A stretch of DNA of 64,000 nt. Source: DASRDR01 sp035550795 (lineage in GTDB: Bacteria > Methylomirabilota > Methylomirabilia > Rokubacteriales > DASRDR01). Shown here in pieces: positions 1 through 8,878 of this stretch. The stretch lies in assembly GCA_035550795.1 (NCBI GenBank), contig DASZOL010000093.1, positions 1-64,000 of the forward strand. Direction: 5' to 3'. The position numbers and the translations under genes are program-made. Under the pieces are notes generated by a model that was not told the origin of the DNA, did no database searches, and worked only from the letters and a program-made list of their open reading frames with translations. Every line of letters begins with the position of its first letter. Within the stretch, counting starts at the first letter, position 1.

Positions 1-452
1 GGAAGGCCGTCGATGGCGTCGCGCAAGCGGCGCCGCGCCTCGGCCTGGAGCGCCGGATCCTTCGCCTGTTGAGTCCAGTCGTGCCCCGGCTCCACGAAGT
101 GGCCGTCCCGGTCGAAGGCTGGGAGCAAGGTTTCCCAGGACACCTCGTCCTTGCCACGGCGGCTGCGGAGCTTCTCGTAGGCGGCATTGGCGGTGATGCG
201 ATAGATCCAGCTCCCGAGGGCGGACTCGCCCTTGAACGTCTCGATCTTCCGGACGATCGTCCAGAGGACGTCCTGGCTCACCTCCTGCGCGTCCTCGGGG
301 TTGCCCGTGATGCGGAGCGCCAGCCGGTAGATCTTCGCGCCGTAGCGATGGACGAGCGCCTCCACGGCACCGGCGGCCCGGGCGAGCAGATCCTGGTGGA
401 GCCGCTGGTCCGGCGTCTCGGCCGACGCGACGGGCGCGCGCTCGGTGGTCAT
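1..452 (-). CDS. ECF-type RNA polymerase sigma factor (3' end beyond window)
   Basis: The 150 residues visible, read from an ATG at 452, match sigma-70 family region 2: an ITGNPEDAQEVSQDVLW stretch followed by SWIYRITANAAYEKLRSR, the usual core-binding and -10 recognition helices. Region 4 lies outside the window, so the protein is partial. It would direct RNA polymerase to a regulon that cannot be seen here. The ATG overlaps the stop codon of the upstream TetR gene (ATGA, 449-452), so the two are probably one transcript and translationally coupled. No anti-sigma factor is visible. Family assignment is firm; the regulon is unknown. Confidence 0.85.
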   Translation of the reverse strand, partial: MTTERAPVASAETPDQRLHQDLLARAAGAVEALVHRYGAKIYRLALRITGNPEDAQEVSQDVLWTIVRKIETFKGESALGSWIYRITANAAYEKLRSRRGKDEVSWETLLPAFDRDGHFVEPGHDWTQQAKDPALQAEARRRLRDAIDGL

Positions 453-1075
453 CGCGCCACGCTCGCCGGCACCGGCCGCCCGGCGCCCCGATAGAGCGCC
501 ACGTGGCGCTGCAGCTCGGCGATGCAATGCTCCATCACCCGGATGTCCTTCTGGACCTTGGTCAGCAGGATGGCCCCCTCGATGCCCGCGACCAGGAACC
601 GCGCGAGGGCGTCCGGCTCCACGTCCGGCGCGAGCGCGCCCTGCGCCCGGGCGCGGGTGAGCGCGGCCGCCAGGCAGTGGCGCCAGCGTTCGAAGCCGGC
701 GGCGAGACGCTGGCGAAAGCCCTCGTGGGCGTCGGCCAGCTCGGCCGCGAGGTTCCCGAGGGGACAGCCCCCCATGCAGTTCCGGGCTCGTTCCGTGGCC
801 AGGATCTGCTCGAGGAACGTCTCCACCTGACCCAAGGGATCCCGGGCGGGGTCCCCGAAGATCGGGGTCAGCGTCCCCGCTTCGAACCGGCCGAGCAGCC
901 GATCAAGGATCGCGTACCCCAGGTCCTCCTTGGACCGGAAGTAGTGATAGAAGTTGCCCTTTCCAGCCCCGCTCTCCCGAAGCACGTCGTCGAGCGCAGT
1001 CCGGTGGTAGCCACGGACCGCCATCATCCGGGTCGCCACCTCGAGGATCTGCTCCCTGACCGGGGATCGCGCCAT
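449..1075 (-). CDS. TetR/AcrR family regulator, NemR-like
   Basis: A 208-residue protein with a typical TetR N-terminal helix-turn-helix (about residues 27-46, ending GAGKGNFYHYFRSKEDLG) and a ligand-binding C-terminal domain. The segment NCMGGCPLGNLAAELAD carries Cys100 and Cys104 at the place where NemR-type electrophile sensors carry their reactive cysteine, so sensing of reactive electrophiles or oxidants is a reasonable inference. I chose the ATG at 1075 over an upstream in-frame start at 1126 because the upstream part would read through the palindromic operator. It ends in a 4-base overlap with the sigma factor gene. Autorepression through the 1083-1098 palindrome is likely. Confidence 0.88.
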   Translation of the reverse strand: MARSPVREQILEVATRMMAVRGYHRTALDDVLRESGAGKGNFYHYFRSKEDLGYAILDRLLGRFEAGTLTPIFGDPARDPLGQVETFLEQILATERARNCMGGCPLGNLAAELADAHEGFRQRLAAGFERWRHCLAAALTRARAQGALAPDVEPDALARFLVAGIEGAILLTKVQKDIRVMEHCIAELQRHVALYRGAGRPVPASVAR

Positions 1076-1082
1076 GCCGATG

Positions 1083-1098
1083 TACCGACCGGTCGGTA
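1083..1098. promoter_or_regulatory. Palindromic TetR-type operator
   Basis: TACCGACCGGTCGGTA is a perfect 16-bp palindrome lying 7 bp upstream of the TetR start codon, the usual place and size for an autoregulatory TetR-family operator. A related half site (GGACCGACCGG) follows at about 1131-1141. That the neighbouring regulator binds here is inference. Confidence 0.7.
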
Positions 1099-1307
1099 CG
1101 CTAGCGTGAGCTGCGGGACCTGTCAATCAAGGGACCGACCGGCAGGGGAGCCGTGCCATCGCGCGGACGCCGCCTCGGTCCCCGGCGCCCGGCCCCCCGG
1201 CGCCTTGACGGCGAGAGGCGCCCCTGCTTACCTAGCGGGAGCGGCGCCGAATGGAACCCGGCGGGGCGCGTCGGAACAGGCGAAGGCAACGGGAGAAAAA
1301 GCCAAAG

Positions 1308-1598
1308 ATGGTCACTTGGACGCGCGGTCTCCTCGTCCTGCTCGGCCTCAGTCTCTGCCTGGGGGCAGCGCCTGCACTCGCCCAGGCGCCGACCCCACCG
1401 CCGGCGGTCCAGGTCGAAAAGCCGCCACCGTCGCCCGGACCCCAGTTCGTGTGGATTGCGGGCCACTGGGACTGGAAGGGGGGCCGCTGGGTCTGGGTCC
1501 CCGGACGGTGGGTCCAGGCGCAGGGCGCGTGGATCCCCGGGCGTCACCAGCGGACGCCCCAGGGCTGGGTCTACATCGAGGGACGCTGGCAGAAGTAG
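1308..1598 (+). CDS. Small secreted W-x2-G-x-W repeat protein
   Basis: A 96-residue protein with an N-terminal signal peptide (hydrophobic residues 7-24, cleavage near ALA-QAP), a Pro-rich linker and then a Trp/Gly-rich region with repeats of the pattern WIAGHW, WVPGRW, WIPGRH and YIEGRW. This resembles the YXWXPGXW/BcpO-related repeat family of exported proteins with unknown function. The start is an ATG preceded by a GGGAGAAAAA stretch. It is convergent with nuoN (22 bp apart). Envelope location is inferred from the signal peptide; no catalytic motif is visible. Confidence 0.75.
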   Translation: MVTWTRGLLVLLGLSLCLGAAPALAQAPTPPPAVQVEKPPPSPGPQFVWIAGHWDWKGGRWVWVPGRWVQAQGAWIPGRHQRTPQGWVYIEGRWQK

Positions 1599-1620
1599 CG
1601 CCCGGGCGCCGGGCGCGCCG

Positions 1621-3027
1621 TCAGAACAGCGGGGCGGCCGCGCGGAGCGCCAAGTCGACGAGCGGGCCCGGGTAGAGGCCCAGCAGCACGACCGCGACCG
1701 CGCTGACGGCGAGCACGAGGGCGAGCGCCGGCGGCACGGGCACGGCGGTCGGGCGCGCCGGCAGGTCGACGTACATCTGCTTGGCGACCAGCAGGTAGTA
1801 GAAGAGCGCCACCACCGTCAGGAGCGCCGCCAGCAGGACGAGCCCGTAGAGCCCCGCCTGGGCCGCCGCCCACAGGACGTAGAGCTTGGCCCAGAACCCC
1901 ACCACGAACGGGATCCCGCCGAGCGAGAGCAGGAACAGGAGCATCGCGAGCGCGAGCGCCGGCGAGCGCTGGGCGAGCCCGCGGAAGGTCCGGAGCGCGG
2001 ACGAGCCCTCGGTCTGGGTCACGACCTCCACGACCATGAACGCGCCCATGTTCGAGAAGAGGTACGCCACCAGGTAGAACAGCAGCATCGCCACGCCGTG
2101 CGCGGAGAACGCCGCGATTCCGAGCAGCATGTAGCCGATGTGGGCGATGCCGGAGTAGGCGAGGAGCCGCTTGGCGTCCGTCTGCGGGATCGCCATCAGG
2201 TTGCCGGCCACGATCGTCAAGGCGCCCAGCAGCGCCGCCGTCCCGGCCCAGAGGGAGCCGGGCGGGCCCGCGTGCTCCACAAAAACCCGGAGCAGGACGG
2301 CGAACCCGGCCGCCTTCGGCGCCACCGCCAGCCATGCGACGAAGGGCGTCGCCGCGGCCTCGTACGTGTCCGGGACCCACATGTGAAACGGGAAGGCGGC
2401 GATCTTGAAGCCGACGCCGCCGAGGACCAGGAGCAGGCCCAGGATGAGCAGCGGATCGCCCTCGGCCACCGCGCGCGTCACGACGTCGAGCCGGGTGCTG
2501 CCGGCGACGCCGTAGACGAAGGACAGGCCGTAGGCCAGGAGCGCCGTCGAGAGACTGCCCACCAGGAAGAACTTGAGGGACGCCTCGACCGCCCGGGCGT
2601 CCTTCTTGACGAACCCCGCCAGCACGTACAGTGGGATCGACATGAGCTCGAACGCCACGAAGAGCAGCACCAGCTCGCGGGCCGAGGCCAGGACCATCAT
2701 GCCCAGCAGCGAGGTCAGCATCAGCAGGTGGTACTCGAGCGCGCGGTGACGCTCGACGCCGTCCGGCCGACCGAGCCCGCCGATGACGGCGAGGAGCGTC
2801 GCCAGGAGGAAGACCTGCTTGAGGAACACGGCGAGCGGATCGACGATGTAGGCGCCGTCGAACAGTGGTCCTCGGGCGTCGATGAGCAGCGAGAGCGCGT
2901 AGAGCCCGGCCAGCCCGACGGCGACGGCGAGGCCGGTCTCCCGCTGCCGGCCGCCCCGGCCGCTCAGACCCAGGAGGAACACGAGGACGGCGAGCGCGGC
3001 GACGCCGAGCTCCAGCGCCAGCAGCAT
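1621..3027 (-). CDS. nuoN: NADH-quinone oxidoreductase subunit N
   Basis: A 468-residue antiporter-like membrane subunit of complex I that takes part in proton translocation. It has about 14 predicted membrane segments and the Mrp-type residues of the family: Glu127 in FELMS, Lys152 in EASLKFF and Lys208 in GFKIAAFPFHMWVPD. It is the last gene of the nuo operon. Its ATG (3027) overlaps the nuoM stop by one base (TGATG), implying coupled translation. Longer in-frame extensions into nuoM are spurious. Length and motifs are normal for the family. Confidence 0.96.
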   Translation of the reverse strand: MLLALELGVAALAVLVFLLGLSGRGGRQRETGLAVAVGLAGLYALSLLIDARGPLFDGAYIVDPLAVFLKQVFLLATLLAVIGGLGRPDGVERHRALEYHLLMLTSLLGMMVLASARELVLLFVAFELMSIPLYVLAGFVKKDARAVEASLKFFLVGSLSTALLAYGLSFVYGVAGSTRLDVVTRAVAEGDPLLILGLLLVLGGVGFKIAAFPFHMWVPDTYEAAATPFVAWLAVAPKAAGFAVLLRVFVEHAGPPGSLWAGTAALLGALTIVAGNLMAIPQTDAKRLLAYSGIAHIGYMLLGIAAFSAHGVAMLLFYLVAYLFSNMGAFMVVEVVTQTEGSSALRTFRGLAQRSPALALAMLLFLLSLGGIPFVVGFWAKLYVLWAAAQAGLYGLVLLAALLTVVALFYYLLVAKQMYVDLPARPTAVPVPPALALVLAVSAVAVVLLGLYPGPLVDLALRAAAPLF

Positions 3028-4571
3028 CACGGCAGCACCCCGATCCGATCCAGGAGGGTCACGACCGACGGGTCCACCCGCGAGAGCACGAGCCCCGGGA
3101 CGAGACCGAACACGAGGAGGATGGCCGAGAGGAAGACCAGGGCCACCCATTCGGGCCCCTGGGCGTCGGGGAGGTCGGCCCATGCCCCGTGCGGCCCGGT
3201 CACCAGCGGACCCCAGAAGATCCGCTTCGCCACCCGGAGCACGTAGATCGCCGTCAGGAGCGTGCCCAGGACGGCAGGGAAGAGCCACCACCGCGAGCTC
3301 GACTGCCAGGCGCCGAGGAAGGTGAGGATCTCCGCGACGAAGCCGGCGAGGCCCGGGAGGCCGAGGGACGACAGGGCGCCCAGGGTGAAGCACGCCGCGA
3401 CCCCGGGCATCCTCCGCCCGAACCCGCCCATCCGGTTGATCTCCCGGGTGTGGGACTTCTCGTAGATGAGCCCCACCAGCCCGAAGAACAGTCCCGTCAT
3501 GATCCCGTGGGCGAACATCTGGTAGACGGAACCGTTGAGCCCGGCCTCCGTCAGCGTGGCGGCGCCCAGCATGACGAGCCCCATGTGAGAGACCGACGAG
3601 TAGGCCACCACGTACTTCAGGTCGGTCTGCGCCATCGCCGAGAAGGCGCCGTAGACGACGTTGATCACCGCCACCGTCCCGACCAGCGGGGCCCAGTACT
3701 GCGCCGCGTCGGGCAGGAGCGTCATCGCCACGCGGACGACGCCGTACGCGCCGAGCTTCATCAGCACGCCTGCGTGCAGCATCGAGACCGCCGTGGGCGC
3801 CGAGGCGTGGCCGTCGGGCGACCAGGTGTGGAGGGGCCAGATACCCGCCAGGATGCCGAAGCCCACGTACAGCGCCAGGAAGACCCAGCGCTGAGTCGCC
3901 GGGGTGAACGAGGCCTCGGAGAGCGTGACCAGCGAGAAGGATTGCGCGCCGCCGGCGAAATAAAGGACGAAGAGCCCGACCAGGATGAACGCCGACCCGA
4001 ACAGGAGGTAGAGGGTCAGCTTCATCGCCGCGTACTCCTTGGAGCCGACCCCGGTCTCGCGAAACGCCCAGGCAAGGATCCCCTGAGGACGGATCTCGCC
4101 GGTGGAGCCCCAGATGCCGATCAGGAGGTACATCGGCAGCACGGCGATCTCGTAGAAGAGGAAGAACACGAAGAGGTCCAGCGAGACGAAGACCCCGAAG
4201 ACTCCGGTCACCAGCGTGAGCAGGAGCGCGTAGAACTCCTGGTCGCGGACGCGCACCGTCCAGGACGCGAAGACCCCGGCGAAGATGATGATCGCCGTCA
4301 GCAGGACCATCAGCGCCGAGATGCCGTCGACCCCGAGCTCGACCGTGATGCCGAGCGCGCGCACGAGCGGGTACTGCTCGAGGAACTGGAACCCCGCGGT
4401 CGTCGCGTCGTATCCCGCGTAGAGATACACGGACAGGCCGAGCGTCAGCGTCGCCGCCCCCACGGCGATCAGCCGCACGGCGAGCGGGCGCGTGCGGCCG
4501 ACGAGCATGATGAGGCAGGCGGCGACGAACGGCGTCGCGGTGACGAGCGAAAGGACCGGGACCCCGTTCAC
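3027..4571 (-). CDS. nuoM: NADH-quinone oxidoreductase subunit M
   Basis: A 514-residue antiporter-like proton-pumping subunit. Signature segments are FYEIAVLPMYLLIG (Glu141), the EYAAMKLTLYLLFGS helix (Lys184), GIWPLHTWSPDGHASAPT and the LHAGVLMKLGAYG helix. The start is a GTG at 4571 that overlaps the nuoL stop (GTGA). No in-frame ATG fits, and the N-terminal NGVPVLSLVTATPFVAACL reads as the first membrane helix. It sits between nuoL and nuoN with 1-4 base overlaps on both sides. Confidence 0.95.
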   Translation of the reverse strand: MNGVPVLSLVTATPFVAACLIMLVGRTRPLAVRLIAVGAATLTLGLSVYLYAGYDATTAGFQFLEQYPLVRALGITVELGVDGISALMVLLTAIIIFAGVFASWTVRVRDQEFYALLLTLVTGVFGVFVSLDLFVFFLFYEIAVLPMYLLIGIWGSTGEIRPQGILAWAFRETGVGSKEYAAMKLTLYLLFGSAFILVGLFVLYFAGGAQSFSLVTLSEASFTPATQRWVFLALYVGFGILAGIWPLHTWSPDGHASAPTAVSMLHAGVLMKLGAYGVVRVAMTLLPDAAQYWAPLVGTVAVINVVYGAFSAMAQTDLKYVVAYSSVSHMGLVMLGAATLTEAGLNGSVYQMFAHGIMTGLFFGLVGLIYEKSHTREINRMGGFGRRMPGVAACFTLGALSSLGLPGLAGFVAEILTFLGAWQSSSRWWLFPAVLGTLLTAIYVLRVAKRIFWGPLVTGPHGAWADLPDAQGPEWVALVFLSAILLVFGLVPGLVLSRVDPSVVTLLDRIGVLP

Positions 4572-6466
4572 GCCCAGAGCCTCCAGAGCACCAGGACGAG
4601 GAGCATGCCCGCCGTCACTCCGTACAGGTAGTCCTGGGCACGGCCGGTTTGAAGCTGCCGGAGGTCCGCGCCCGCCCGCAGCGTCCACGCGCTGAACACG
4701 TTGACCACGCCGTCGACCAGGTACCGGTCGATCCATCCGATGAGCCGCCCGAGCGCGAGGACGCCGCCCCGGTAGATGGCCAGGTAGAGCGCGTCGATCC
4801 CGTAGCCCTGCGCCGCCCAGGCCGGCAGCGGGCCAAGCGCACGCGTGAGCGCGGCAGCCGGGATCGTCCCTCGCTGGTAGACGAGCCACGCGAGCAGGAG
4901 GCCGGCGAGGGCGAGCCCGACGGAGAACGGGGTGAGCCAGCCCGGCCCGTGGGGGAGCGTCGCCCCGCGCCCTTGCCCCAGGAACTCCGGGAACGTCTGC
5001 CCGAGCGCCGCGCCGCCGAGCGCCGTGCCGGCGACCGACAGCACCGCCAGGAGCCAGAGCGGACCCATCATGACGCCCGGAGGCTCGTGCGGATGGCCCT
5101 CCGCGGCGCGCGCGCCGAAGAAGGTCACGAAGACGGCCCGGAACATGTAGAGCGCCGTCAGGAACACGGTGACGGACAGGAGCACGAAGGGGCCGCGCAG
5201 GCCCGCCTCCCAGACGCCGCCCAGGATCGCCTCCTTCGAGACGAAGCCCGAGAACGGCGGCACGCCGGCGAGCGCCAGCGTGCCCACGACGAACACGATC
5301 GTGGTCTTGGGCATCGCCCGCGCCAGCCGTCCCATGGTCCACATGTCGTTCGTGTGCACGGCATGGATCACCGCGCCCGCGGCGAGGAACAGGAGCGCCT
5401 TGAAGAAACCGTGCAGCAGGAGGTGCAGCACGCCCGCCGCCAGGGCGCCGGCGCCGAGCGCGGTCATCATGTAGCCGAGCTGGGACACCGTGGAGTACGC
5501 GAGCACGCGCTTGATGTCGTTCTGGCCGAGGGCGAGCGTCGCCGCCAGCAAGGCGGTGAAGGCGCCGACGTAGGCGATGAGGACCAGCACTCCCGGCGCG
5601 GCCAGGAAGAGCGGATACGCGCGCGCGACCAGGAAGACGCCGGCGGTGACCATCGTCGCCGCATGGATCAGGGCGGAGACCGGCGTCGGCCCCTCCATCG
5701 CGTCGGGCAGCCAGACGTGCAGCGGGAACTGGGCGCTCTTGCCGACCGCGCCGAGGTAGATCAGCGTCATGCAGAGGGCCAGGTTCGCGGGGAGCGTGCC
5801 GGCCGCCGCGGCGCGGAAGAGCGTCCCGAACTCGAACGTCCCGGTCGCCCCCCAGAGCAGCACGATGCCGACGAGGAAGCCCACGTCGCCGAGCTTCGTC
5901 ACCCAGAACGCCTTCACGGCCGCGCGGGCCGCCGCCGGGCGTTGGTAGTAGTAGCCGATCAGGAGGTAGGAGCACAGGCCCACGAGCTCCCAGAAGACGA
6001 ACAGCTGGAGGAAGTTCGGCGCGAACACGAGCCCCAGCATCGCAAACGCGAAGAGGGACTGGTAGAAGTAGTAGCGTCCCAGGGCCGGCGGGGCCTCGTC
6101 CGCGAGGTACCCGAGCGAGTAGAGCTGGACCAGCGTGGCGACCAGGGTGACCAGCGCCGCCATCGCGGCGGACAGCGCGTCCACCAGCACGCCCACCGTG
6201 GCCAGCGGCGCGGGCCCGGCTTGGATGAGCCAGGGGAGCGTCACGGTCACCTCGCGGACGCCGCCCCCGCCCTGCGCCTGGGCCTGGACGCCGAGGAGCC
6301 AGAACCCCACCGCCAGGCGCGCGGCCGCCCACAGGGCGACGCCGACGCCGGTGAGCGAGATCAGCGCCGCCAGGCGCCCGGCCCGCCGAAGAGGCGGGCA
6401 GCACCCGAGGAGCAGGGCGGCCGCGAACGGACCGGCCAGGATCAGCAGGGCCAGCGAGGTCTCGAT
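4568..6466 (-). CDS. nuoL: NADH-quinone oxidoreductase subunit L (start codon uncertain)
   Basis: The largest antiporter-like subunit of complex I, with the long C-terminal amphipathic arm. Family motifs include FVFWELVGLCSYLLIGYYY, KAFWVTKLGDVGFL, GAVGKSAQFPLHVWLPDAM and HAATMVTAGVFL. The first standard start codon is a GTG at 6310, but that removes the first membrane helix, which is clearly encoded upstream in the same frame (ETSLALLILAGPFAAALLL). No ATG, GTG or TTG exists in frame between the nuoK stop and 6310. The best candidate is an ATC at 6464-6466, preceded by GGAGG with a 6-base spacer. From there the protein has 632 residues, normal for NuoL. Confidence 0.9.
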   Translation of the reverse strand: METSLALLILAGPFAAALLLGCCPPLRRAGRLAALISLTGVGVALWAAARLAVGFWLLGVQAQAQGGGGVREVTVTLPWLIQAGPAPLATVGVLVDALSAAMAALVTLVATLVQLYSLGYLADEAPPALGRYYFYQSLFAFAMLGLVFAPNFLQLFVFWELVGLCSYLLIGYYYQRPAAARAAVKAFWVTKLGDVGFLVGIVLLWGATGTFEFGTLFRAAAAGTLPANLALCMTLIYLGAVGKSAQFPLHVWLPDAMEGPTPVSALIHAATMVTAGVFLVARAYPLFLAAPGVLVLIAYVGAFTALLAATLALGQNDIKRVLAYSTVSQLGYMMTALGAGALAAGVLHLLLHGFFKALLFLAAGAVIHAVHTNDMWTMGRLARAMPKTTIVFVVGTLALAGVPPFSGFVSKEAILGGVWEAGLRGPFVLLSVTVFLTALYMFRAVFVTFFGARAAEGHPHEPPGVMMGPLWLLAVLSVAGTALGGAALGQTFPEFLGQGRGATLPHGPGWLTPFSVGLALAGLLLAWLVYQRGTIPAAALTRALGPLPAWAAQGYGIDALYLAIYRGGVLALGRLIGWIDRYLVDGVVNVFSAWTLRAGADLRQLQTGRAQDYLYGVTAGMLLVLVLWRLWA

Positions 6467-6480
6467 CGGTGGCCTCCGGC

Positions 6481-6777
6481 TCAGCCTCGCAGGAGGTTCA
6501 GGTGGTCCGCGTCCACCGTGCGGCGCACCCGGAAGATGACGATCACGATGGCCAGTCCCACCGCCACCTCGGTCACCGTGATCGCGATGGTGAAGAGCGC
6601 GAGCACCCAGCCGGCCGGCCCCGCGCCGAAGTGGGCGAAGGCGACCAGGTTGACGTTGACCGCGTTCAGCATGAGCTCGAGGCCGAGGAGGATGCCCACG
6701 GCGTTCCGCCGCGTGAGGACGCCGAACAGCCCGACCGCGAACATGGCGGCCGCGAGGAGGAGGTACGCGCTCAACAC
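6481..6777 (-). CDS. nuoK: NADH-quinone oxidoreductase subunit K
   Basis: A 98-residue protein with three membrane helices, homologous to MnhC/NuoK. Diagnostic features are GVLTRRNAVGILLGLELMLN, which holds the conserved helix-2 glutamate, and TEVAVGLAIVI with the helix-3 glutamate; both belong to the proton channel. The start is GTG at 6777, 37 bp after the nuoJ stop. It is part of the co-directional nuo operon. Length is typical. Confidence 0.95.
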   Translation of the reverse strand: MLSAYLLLAAAMFAVGLFGVLTRRNAVGILLGLELMLNAVNVNLVAFAHFGAGPAGWVLALFTIAITVTEVAVGLAIVIVIFRVRRTVDADHLNLLRG

Positions 6778-6814
6778 GACCGCCGCGCTCCGCTGGCTGG
6801 GATGGCCACCCCGC

Positions 6815-7306
6815 CTATTCCTCGGCCCGGGCGAGGTAGAGCGCTCCGAGGAGCGCGGCGACGAGCAGGATCCCCAGCACCTCGAACGCGAGGACCCACT
6901 CCGTGAGGATCGCGCGCCCGAGCGTCGCGGTCGTCAGGGCGGTGGCCGCCGGGGCCGGCGCCCGCGGCGCGCGCAGGATCGTCCCCGCGACGGCGAGGAA
7001 CACGGCGGCCGACACCACCGCGCCCGCCAGGATCCCGCGGTTCGTCTGGCGGATCGTGTCCCCCACCAGCCGCTCCGTCAGCATGATGGCGAAGACGACG
7101 ATGGTGACCACGCCGCCCGCGTAGAGGAGGACCTGGACCGCGGCGAGAAACTCCGCGTGGAGCAGGACGAAGAGCGCCGCCGTCCCCACGAGCGCGAGCG
7201 CGAGCCAGAGCACCGAGTGGAAGAGATTGCGCGCGAGGACGACGCCGAGACTGGCCCCCAGGACCAGCACGGCCACGCCGCCCAGTCCCAACGCCTCGGC
7301 CGTCAT
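6815..7306 (-). CDS. nuoJ: NADH-quinone oxidoreductase subunit J
   Basis: A 163-residue membrane subunit with about five helices. The segment EFLAAVQVLLYAGGVVTIVVFAIML is the conserved helix-3 region of NuoJ, which contains the pi-bulge linked to proton pumping. The ATG at 7306 was chosen; longer in-frame extensions run into nuoI. It lies 46 bp downstream of nuoI and 37 bp upstream of nuoK. Confidence 0.95.
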   Translation of the reverse strand: MTAEALGLGGVAVLVLGASLGVVLARNLFHSVLWLALALVGTAALFVLLHAEFLAAVQVLLYAGGVVTIVVFAIMLTERLVGDTIRQTNRGILAGAVVSAAVFLAVAGTILRAPRAPAPAATALTTATLGRAILTEWVLAFEVLGILLVAALLGALYLARAEE

Positions 7307-7352
7307 GCGCGGCCTTCCGGCCGGCGCCGCGCCCAGAGCCGCGCCGCCACGC

Positions 7353-7892
7353 TCACTCGGCGGCGTCCTTGGCGGCCTCGCCCTTGGCTCCTCCCCGCGC
7401 CGGGGGGGCCTGCATGGCCCGAAGCCCGGTCCCGGTGGCCCAGGACGGCGGGAACTGCCGCCCGAGGGCATGGAGGCGGTCCTTGTCGAGCAGGAGCTCT
7501 CGCCGGTCGGTGGTGGCCAGGTCGAACGTCCGGAGCATGACGATCGCGTCGGTCGGACAGACCTGGACGCACAGCTCGCAGAACTCGCAGGCATAGAGCT
7601 CGAGCGTGAAGAGCTTGGCGTAGTTCCGCTTCTCCGCCTTGAGCATCTCCACCTTGATCACCTGCGGCGGGCAGATGAACTCGCAGAGCCGGCAGCCGAT
7701 GCAGTTCTCCTCGCCGGTCTCCGGGTCGTAGGTCAGGGCGAGCACCCCCCGGAAGCGCTCGGGGTAGGGCCGCGTCACCCGGGGGTAGTGGACCGTCACC
7801 GGCGTGCGGAACAGGTTCCGGAGCGTCACGGCCATGGCCGTGCCCGCGGCGCGGGCCATCCGGACGGCGGTGCGCACGCCGCCCTCAGGCAC
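7353..7892 (-). CDS. nuoI: NADH-quinone oxidoreductase subunit I (two 4Fe-4S clusters)
   Basis: A 179-residue peripheral-arm subunit with two ferredoxin-type motifs, CIGCRLCEFICP and CEFCELCVQVCP, that ligate clusters N6a and N6b and carry electrons to NuoB. The GTG start at 7892 overlaps the nuoH stop by 8 bases; in-frame ATGs a little further in (MARAAG, MAVTLRN) are alternatives. The C-terminal tail is short and Lys/Ala-rich. Because nuoE, nuoF and nuoG are absent from the operon, the electron donor that reaches this subunit is not known from the window. Confidence 0.95.
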   Translation of the reverse strand: MPEGGVRTAVRMARAAGTAMAVTLRNLFRTPVTVHYPRVTRPYPERFRGVLALTYDPETGEENCIGCRLCEFICPPQVIKVEMLKAEKRNYAKLFTLELYACEFCELCVQVCPTDAIVMLRTFDLATTDRRELLLDKDRLHALGRQFPPSWATGTGLRAMQAPPARGGAKGEAAKDAAE

Positions 7893-8874
7893 CGGCCCCT
7901 CCGCCGGCCGCCACCACGGCCCCGGCCGCCAGCAAGAGGACGACCGAGGCCGGCAGGAAGACCTTCCACGAGAGCGCCAGGATCTGGTCCACCCGGATCC
8001 GGATGAACGACCACCGCACCCAGACCACCACCAAGAAGAGGACGAGCGCCTTCAGGACGAACCAGATCGGGCCGAGCGCCGCCGGGCCGGGACCGAGCCA
8101 GCCCCCGAGGAACAGCAGCGTGCCGAGGCAGGCCACGCCGAAGAGGTGGACGAACTCCGCCAGCTGGATCAGGGCGAACTTCATCCCGGAGTACTCCACC
8201 CGGAAGCCCGCCACCAGCTCCGACTCGGCCTCCACGATGTCGAACGGGATACGGTTCTCCGAGGCGAGGGCCAGGATCACGAACGCGACGAAGGCCAGCT
8301 GGCCGAGCCCCGGGTAGAAGACGAACCACCCGAGGAGTCCCTGCTGGGCGTCGACGATGGTCGACAGGCGGAGCGAGCCCGTGAGCACGACCGGGACCAG
8401 CGCCACGAGGATGAACGGCACCTCGTAGGAGATGATCTGGTTCACCGCCCGCATGGCCGAGAGCAGCGCGTACTTGTTGTTGGAGCCCCACCCGCACATG
8501 AAGAGGCCCACGACCTCGAGAGAGGAGACCGCGAGGACGAAGACGAGACCGATCTCGAGGTCCGCGAGCGCCCAGCCCCGGGCGAACGGGATCGCGGCGT
8601 ACATGAGGAAGGCGGGGACGAGGAACACGATCGGCGCCAGGTTGTAGACGGCGCGGTCGGCCGCCGCCGGGACGATGTCCTCCTTCAGGAGGAGCTTGAC
8701 CGCGTCGGCGATCGGCTGGAGCCACCCGTGCGGGCGGCCGACCTCGTACGGCCCGACCCGCGACTGAAGCCGCGCGGCGAACTTCCGCTCGAGGAGGGTG
8801 AGGTACGTGACGAAGATCAGGACGCCGTTGAGGAGCAGGAACGGCGGCCCGACGGTCCACAGGAGGTCCGTCAT
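7885..8874 (-). CDS. nuoH: NADH-quinone oxidoreductase subunit H
   Basis: A 329-residue membrane subunit that forms the quinone chamber together with NuoB and NuoD. Conserved pieces are LLERKFAARLQSRVGPYEVG, GWLQPIADAVKLLLKEDIVP, GSNNKYALLSAMR and the SENRIPFDIVEAESELVAGF loop. The ATG is at 8874, 4 bp after the nuoD stop. In 14-subunit operons nuoE, nuoF and nuoG normally lie between nuoD and nuoH; here the two genes are adjacent with no room between them. Confidence 0.96.
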   Translation of the reverse strand: MTDLLWTVGPPFLLLNGVLIFVTYLTLLERKFAARLQSRVGPYEVGRPHGWLQPIADAVKLLLKEDIVPAAADRAVYNLAPIVFLVPAFLMYAAIPFARGWALADLEIGLVFVLAVSSLEVVGLFMCGWGSNNKYALLSAMRAVNQIISYEVPFILVALVPVVLTGSLRLSTIVDAQQGLLGWFVFYPGLGQLAFVAFVILALASENRIPFDIVEAESELVAGFRVEYSGMKFALIQLAEFVHLFGVACLGTLLFLGGWLGPGPAALGPIWFVLKALVLFLVVVWVRWSFIRIRVDQILALSWKVFLPASVVLLLAAGAVVAAGGGAGA

Positions 8875-8878
8875 GGCC

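Noticed and set aside
503..3246. Long plus-strand open frames opposite the TetR and nuo genes
   Set aside because: They are Arg/Glu/His/Gln-rich antisense shadows caused by the high GC content of real minus-strand genes.
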